NCBI RefSeq assembly: GCF_963169125.1
Contig: NC_084802.1
Span: 15,066,896 to 15,130,895 of the forward strand
Source: Humulus lupulus
Lineage: Eukaryota > Streptophyta > Magnoliopsida > Rosales > Cannabaceae
Reading direction: 5' to 3'
Length of the DNA: 64,000 nucleotides
In this document: positions 58,859 to 64,000 of the stretch, in pieces
Numbering within the stretch: position 1 is the first letter of the stretch
How the letters are laid out: each line of letters begins with the position of its first letter
The notes under the pieces: generated by a model
Seen by the model: only the letters and a program-made list of their open reading frames with translations
Database searches by the model: none
Told to the model about the DNA's origin: nothing
Program-made: the position numbers and the translations under genes

Positions 58859-58867
58859 AATAAAATA

Positions 58868-60485
58868 CCAATTTATTTACTTAAAATCAAACATCACTTG
58901 TGCATTTTAAAACATTGTTTCACCAATTTACTCACCAATTATATACAAAAATCAGCAAGCATAATTAACATGAAATTTATCTTTAATTCATGCTTTTAAA
59001 AAAAACTCAAACCATAACCTTCATGTATCACTAAATTGTGATTTATAAAACACTCAAGACAAATTCTCAATTTAACCAATTAACCTAGCATGTTTCTAAT
59101 AAGTATAGGTGACACAAAAATAAAACAACACAACATGCATCAACACCCTATAGACCGAAACCCTCATCATCATCCCATGTTTCTTTTTGCATTTTACAAG
59201 AACATGAAAGAAAACATCACAAACCCTAAGCATATTCCTATTTCCCAAATAACATGACCAAGTTCATAGAATATTAAGAGATACATATACATAACCCAAC
59301 ATGAAATCCCTACATGTGCCTTGGCCGAAACTTTCATGGTCACAAACATAAAACACCAAAATCATAATATTTAGTGGATCAAAACCAAAACTCTTGCATG
59401 CTTTTACATAGAACCTTAAAATCAAACAAGCCATAGCATCACATCTTACGGAAAAACCCTAGGTGTCATAACATCCAATATCACCATGCTCATGATTCTA
59501 AGATCAAATAATACATATAACAAGAGATCAACTTAGTTTCCTTATCAATACCAATCCATACTCAAAACCGCATACCATCATTGACACCAAATCAAACACA
59601 AGAAAAATAAAAATGAATCAAGAGCACAATAATGACAAGAACTCAAACTATGGCCACCACTTGTTCAAGCCTAGGGCTTCGAAACCCACATAAAGAAAGA
59701 ACAAAATATTAACATGAAAGCTTAGAAATAAAAAAGATGAGGATATGGATTAGAGAATTTAAATCACTTAAGAATCAAGAACACCAACCTATGCCTTTTT
59801 CAAAACCTTATTCTTCCTCATCTTCTTTCTTTCTTCTTTTCTCTCTTTCTCTCTCTCTCTCCTCCTAGCCGAAGACACCCAAGCATAAAATGACCTCTTC
59901 TTTTCTTTCCTTCCATTTTTATCTAACCTAAGGCAATAACTAGTCCTAATGGAAAAAGGGCAAGTTTCTATCTTTATTTTCATTCACTTTATTTTTATTT
60001 GATTTTTATTAATTAGAGGAAATAAGAGTGCATGAAAGATGACACCTCTTCTTCCTATTTTTAGCTAAAGTCATCCAAACAATTAACTAAATTTCCAAAT
60101 CAAAAAGGAAAAGAAATCCTTCATTTCCCAATATAGTCCGCATGCCCACTCATCTTTTTCCTCTTTTTTATTTTATTTTTAATTCCTTTAATTAAATAAA
60201 ATAAAAGAAAATAGTGTGTAGGAAATCTATTGCATGCTCACCATGCAACCATGCACATGCACAAACATGAGTGCTAAGATGTATCACTACCTACCATGCA
60301 CATTGGTGCATTCAACCAAAGCACATTTTCTTTTAATTAAATTAATAAATAAATAAAACAACTAACAATTTCACACAATTCCTACCAAATAATTCAAACA
60401 ATTAAATAATTCTTAACACTTAACAATTTTTTTTTTTTTAAAAACAAAGCACAAAATTAATAAAAAAAATTTTTGGTGTGCTACA
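58868..60485 (-). mobile_element. LTR-like DNA, - strand
   Basis: The right edge ggtgtgctaca at 60485 reads TGTAGCACACCAAAAATTT on the - strand, a typical LTR start. On that strand a GA-rich leader-like stretch (about 59870-59815) fits an R/U5 region. The left limit is not clear; the boundary with the + LTR at 56532 was not resolved. The 64-codon frame at 59789-59983 is low-complexity. Confidence 0.45.
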
Positions 60486-61666
60486 TACTTTGATGCAAGA
60501 TTTCAAAAAATTCAAAATTTAGGAAACTAACCAAGAAAAAGAAGTTTTAAAAAATTAAATGCAAAAGAAACTGAGGAAATTATTATTTTATTTTTTTTTA
60601 AAAAAGCAACATATTACAAATAGGCTTGAATAAAGGTCTTATTGTATCCAAATTATAAGTGCTCACTCAAAGTTTTAATATCTTCAAACTAATTAACATT
60701 CTTCATGTAATAAAATGTTAATTAATTGAATGAAATAAAAAAGAAATGGAACTAAATTTATAGATTTTAAGCGAACAAAATTATCAAAAGCATGTCATCA
60801 ACCTATTTAAAAAAAAAAATTACAACCAATCCATCATTTATTGGGTTTTTTTTATTGGATAGATTTCAAATAATGAAGGTATATATAAAGGTTAAATTCT
60901 TTGAATATTATAACTTTCTCCAAATATTAGCAGAGAAGTTCATCTTAAATAAAGTAACAATTATGTCATTCAAACAGTCTAATACATATAGACAGAGCTG
61001 ATCCTGAGCTAAGGTGGGATAGGTCCATGCCTAGGCTTATTTTTAATTGTTTTTTTAAAACCACCTATAGTTTTTAAGAAACTTTCTCTAAAAGGGTCCA
61101 CCAAATCCTATTTTCATAAGGCCCAATACCATTTAAAGCCGGCCATGCAATGAACCCTGTAAAATCAATAATAATCCACTCAACTCTGCTAATTTTTTTT
61201 CTTCTACTTGTTGAAATTTTCTTTCTTGGGATATATATATATGCTTTATCAACTATTCGAGGATCAACAAATCAACAAGTAGAGGGACCACCACAACTAT
61301 AGCTTTGTAGTATGAGAAAGCTCAATTGTCTCAACATGTTGGGATGGTAGTGTCTCAGGTTGAACTTGAAATGAGAGGTCTATTTACATTAATAATGGAG
61401 GAGAAAAAGAAGGCATTATACTATTACGCACCTTCTGACTTTGCTAAATCTATTTGGAATCTTTATTTTAATTTTTTTTTCATCTTGTATTTTATAAATT
61501 GGTTAAAAATAATTCATAAAAGTCAATTTTGATTAAATTATTTTACCTTTCAGTTTTATTTATAGGGTCATTAACCTAGAAAATGTGTCGATCTCTACAT
61601 ACCTAATATTAAATTAAAATATTTGAGATACTATATTACATTTAACTAATCATCAAATGTCGTATC
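60486..61666. other. AT-rich repeat DNA, no gene
   Basis: Short frames only. A stretch at 61000-61160 (agagctgatcctgagctaag ... aaagccggccatgcaatgaa) resembles dispersed plant DNA-transposon fragments, but I could not define ends. Confidence 0.35.
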
Positions 61667-63077
61667 TGTAATATCTGTTTTCTTGGAATGGAAATTTCGT
61701 AATCTTTCCACTAAAAGCATTTTTATCATTTTCTTTTCCTTCGACAAAGTACTCGATATGTTTATTTTCCAATGAAAATAAAATTCATGATTTCTTATGT
61801 TTGAATTTTTACGGAATCACGGCATGAGTATAATGCCTAGTGAATCAATAACTATTTGGGTTAAGTTGTTATTTATTTAATTGAATAATATTATTATGGG
61901 CATACTAGTAATAATAATAAGCATGAAATTATTTTATCTTATGATAAGCTATTTTTTCCATTTATTATATGGTTTTCCATGATATTATTATTTAATTGAA
62001 TTAAGTAAAAACTAGTTAAATTTGTGATTACACCATAATGCCCTCAAAGTTTGGGATTGGTTCAGGGGGAATTTTAGAGACTTTATTTTAATTATTTTAT
62101 ATGATTAAAAACCACAAATAATGGGTAAAATTAGAACTTAACTGAAAGCATTAGTTGTGGAACCTTAGTTAATCTTATAAAAATAAAAGAATTCCTTGAA
62201 AAGAGGATCTAGAAGGTTCAAAAGCTAACTTCTTTTATGTATCTTTTTAAATCGTGATTACCATGAGAATCTGGAGGAAAGAAATTGGGGAAATAGGGAG
62301 GGAAGTAGAGAGTCAGAGAGAGAGAGGAGAGAGAGAGAGATGGACTATCGTTTTTAAGAAAAGAGAGAAATTTTCGAGTTCTTGCATTGGGAATAATCTT
62401 GGTGGTGTTGGGCAGTCTAGGATCATTCTAGAGGAGAAAATAAACTTGTTGAATGTGGGAAAACAAGAGTAAGGCACCATATTGAGATTCACCATTTTTA
62501 TCCAAGAAAATGCATGTTCTTGGATAGTTTCATATTTGAGGGAGTTTGCACAAATTCAGGGTTTGTGGAAGGCTTTGGTTGAGTTGAGGGGACTCCAAGG
62601 ACCAATTGGACGTGAAAAATCGAAGCTTAAAGGTCTATAACACAAATTGGCAATTTTTACACCATTTTTTCCAGTGTACCAACTACAGAAGACAATGACA
62701 CGAGGCTTGTTTCTTTGGTGGCTTGGGATCGGGCCAAGGTGCTAGGCACTATTGGACCACTTTCCAGGTGAAGAAAAGTGTCATGAATGGCTGGAAATCC
62801 ATCCCCGTACGCTGGCGCTGGAGAAGATAGGAGCTTCAGGGAAGCCTGATCTGGGCACTTGTGGAGGTTTTCTTCTCAATTTTTTTTTTTTTGGTTTTGG
62901 ACTTGAAATGGCTTATTAATGTCATTATTTCTTTTAGTCAAGTGTCAAACATTTTATTTTAAATAATGAGATCTCATGCCTAGTTTTATTTCAATAAATA
63001 AGTTTTTTCTATCATAAGTGTTTATTGATTTAAAACAGAATTTTATAAGTAATGTCTCGGGAAATCAGGGTGTTACA
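61667..63077 (+). mobile_element. Tekay-like LTR, + strand, followed by gag
   Basis: About 1.41 kb, TGTAATATCTGTTTTC to CAGGGTGTTACA. A GA-rich leader-like stretch at 62296-62345 resembles R/U5. After the end comes aatatggttttagata, a decayed version of the tggtatcagagc primer site. A gag start lies 239 bases further on. The 3' LTR is beyond the window. Confidence 0.65.
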
Positions 63078-63315
63078 ATATGGTTTTAGATAATTTTGGT
63101 CCTAACGAGTCTGTTGTAAGCACTAACATGTAAAGTTCATCGCCAAGGACGAACTCGACTCACTGTATAGTAAGTGGATAAATTTACTTATGAAAAAATG
63201 TTGCCTTTTACTGTATGTGCATTGATTTATTGAATGGCCTCTTAGGTAAGGTGATCTCTTTCTAATGTTGACCTTTCTTCTTTAAATCTTGTTGGTGTGG
63301 TTCAGGATTTAGAAA

Positions 63316-64000
63316 ATGCCTCCTCAAAGATTAGTTAGATTAGGACGTGGTAGAGGTAGAGGTAGAGGTAGGGAGCCGGCTGAGGTAGCACCTCCCGAAC
63401 CACCACAAGGATGGGAAGAGAATTTTGCAGATTGGAAGAGACCATTCAAAGAAAAACGTAGAGATTAATCATCTAAGGCAGCAAGCTGTGCCACCGTCAG
63501 GGCCGCCAGATCCAACATCAGACAACCACCAGCCATAGCGATGGTCCCTACTGCAGAGAACAGAATGGAACCCCTATTTGAAAGATTCTGGAAGCAGCAC
63601 CCACCTGTCTATGAGGGGAGTACTGATCCAGTGGAGGCAATATAGTGGATCAGTAGCGTGGAAAGGATACTGAACATGATGGGGGTTTAGGGGAATGAAC
63701 ATGTGGTTTGTGCATCTTATATGTTGAGGAAAGATGCACGTATCTAGTGGGAAATGGTGCAACAGTCTCGGAATGTGAATACCATGGACTAGAATGGGTT
63801 TAAGCAAGGCTTCAACGACAAGTATTATAAGTCTTCAGTCGTAGTGGTGAAGATGGATGAATTTACCAAACTAGTTCAGGGAAATCTCACAGCCACTGAA
63901 TATGCACAGAAGTTCGACTGGTTGGTGAAGTTCGCTCAGGACCTACTGATAGGGTGCGAGTAGATCATTTTGTCTGAGGTTTGAAACCAATGATAGCTCG
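63316..64000 (+). pseudogene. Decayed Tekay-type gypsy gag, runs off the window
   Basis: ATG at 63316 (MPPQRLVRLGRGRGRGRGRE) with a Gly-Arg repeat, first stop at 63466. Further on, FERFWKQHPPVYEGSTDPVE (63576) and ASYMLRKDARI (63715, followed by TAG) are the gag core start. NGFKQGFNDKYYK (63795), MDEFTKLVQGNLTATEYAQK (63853) and FDWLVKFAQD complete it. Gag of the - strand element at 2536-3773 has the same layout (FNEKYY, TVTEYALRFD), so both are Tekay type. Stops at 63643, 63688, 63748 and 63790 make it a pseudogene. Confidence 0.85.

Overview
This window is plant nuclear DNA, almost certainly from a eudicot with a repeat-rich genome. Only one ordinary host gene is recognisable: a three-exon cytochrome c gene at 8193-9579 on the + strand. 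It has canonical GT-AG introns and an intact 112-residue product. I could not assign a species. Nearly everything else is transposable-element sequence at different stages of decay.

Layout. 1-5863: pieces of Tekay/Del-type Ty3/gypsy elements (a + strand LTR end, then a - strand gag-protease-RT remnant with its primer-binding site and 5' LTR). 5864-6343: a decayed Ty1/copia RT-RNase H fragment. 6344-7216: LTR-like DNA with a TATA box. 7226-7652: a Mutator-like MITE with a near-perfect 9-bp target duplication. 8100-9700: the cytochrome c gene. 10200-14400: two decayed gypsy gag segments around an LTR, then unassigned DNA. 14401-56531: a large nest. Its substrate is a ~3.6-4 kb LTR family, called L here, with the - strand as sense. 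It is present as a truncated copy (14401-18047), a full copy split by insertions (18048-55152) and a fragment (55630-56531). 56532-64000: more LTR pieces in both orientations, a 1.48-kb Mutator-like element with long terminal inverted repeats and a perfect 9-bp duplication, and the start of a decayed Tekay gag.

Three complete Tat-type gypsy elements sit in L copy 2, each bounded by matching LTRs and an exact 5-bp target-site duplication. Element A is at 20009-27758 (+, TSD aaacc). Element B is at 28647-54037 (-, TSD atcac). Element C is at 32757-49147 (+, TSD gtaat) and lies inside B. A and C carry gag, protease, RT, a retroviral-type RNase H and a second, archaeal-type RNase H; C also has integrase. 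B has only gag and protease.

The most interesting feature is that all three elements carry an extra gene between pol (or its remnant) and the 3' LTR, on the strand opposite to gag-pol. In A and B these antisense genes are homologous to each other (putative 'gypsy type transposon'/Transposase_28-like domain). In C the antisense gene is a ~924-codon plant mobile domain (PMD) protein broken by one stop. The antisense genes show splice-site-like signals, and A has a TATA-like motif, on the antisense strand, so they look like independently expressed, intron-containing genes. Element C also carries six copies of a short motif with two hairpins whose stems differ in sequence but keep pairing. A second set of small hairpins with a constant AATA loop lies at 55282-55538. 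All domain names come from motif recognition by eye; no database search was possible.
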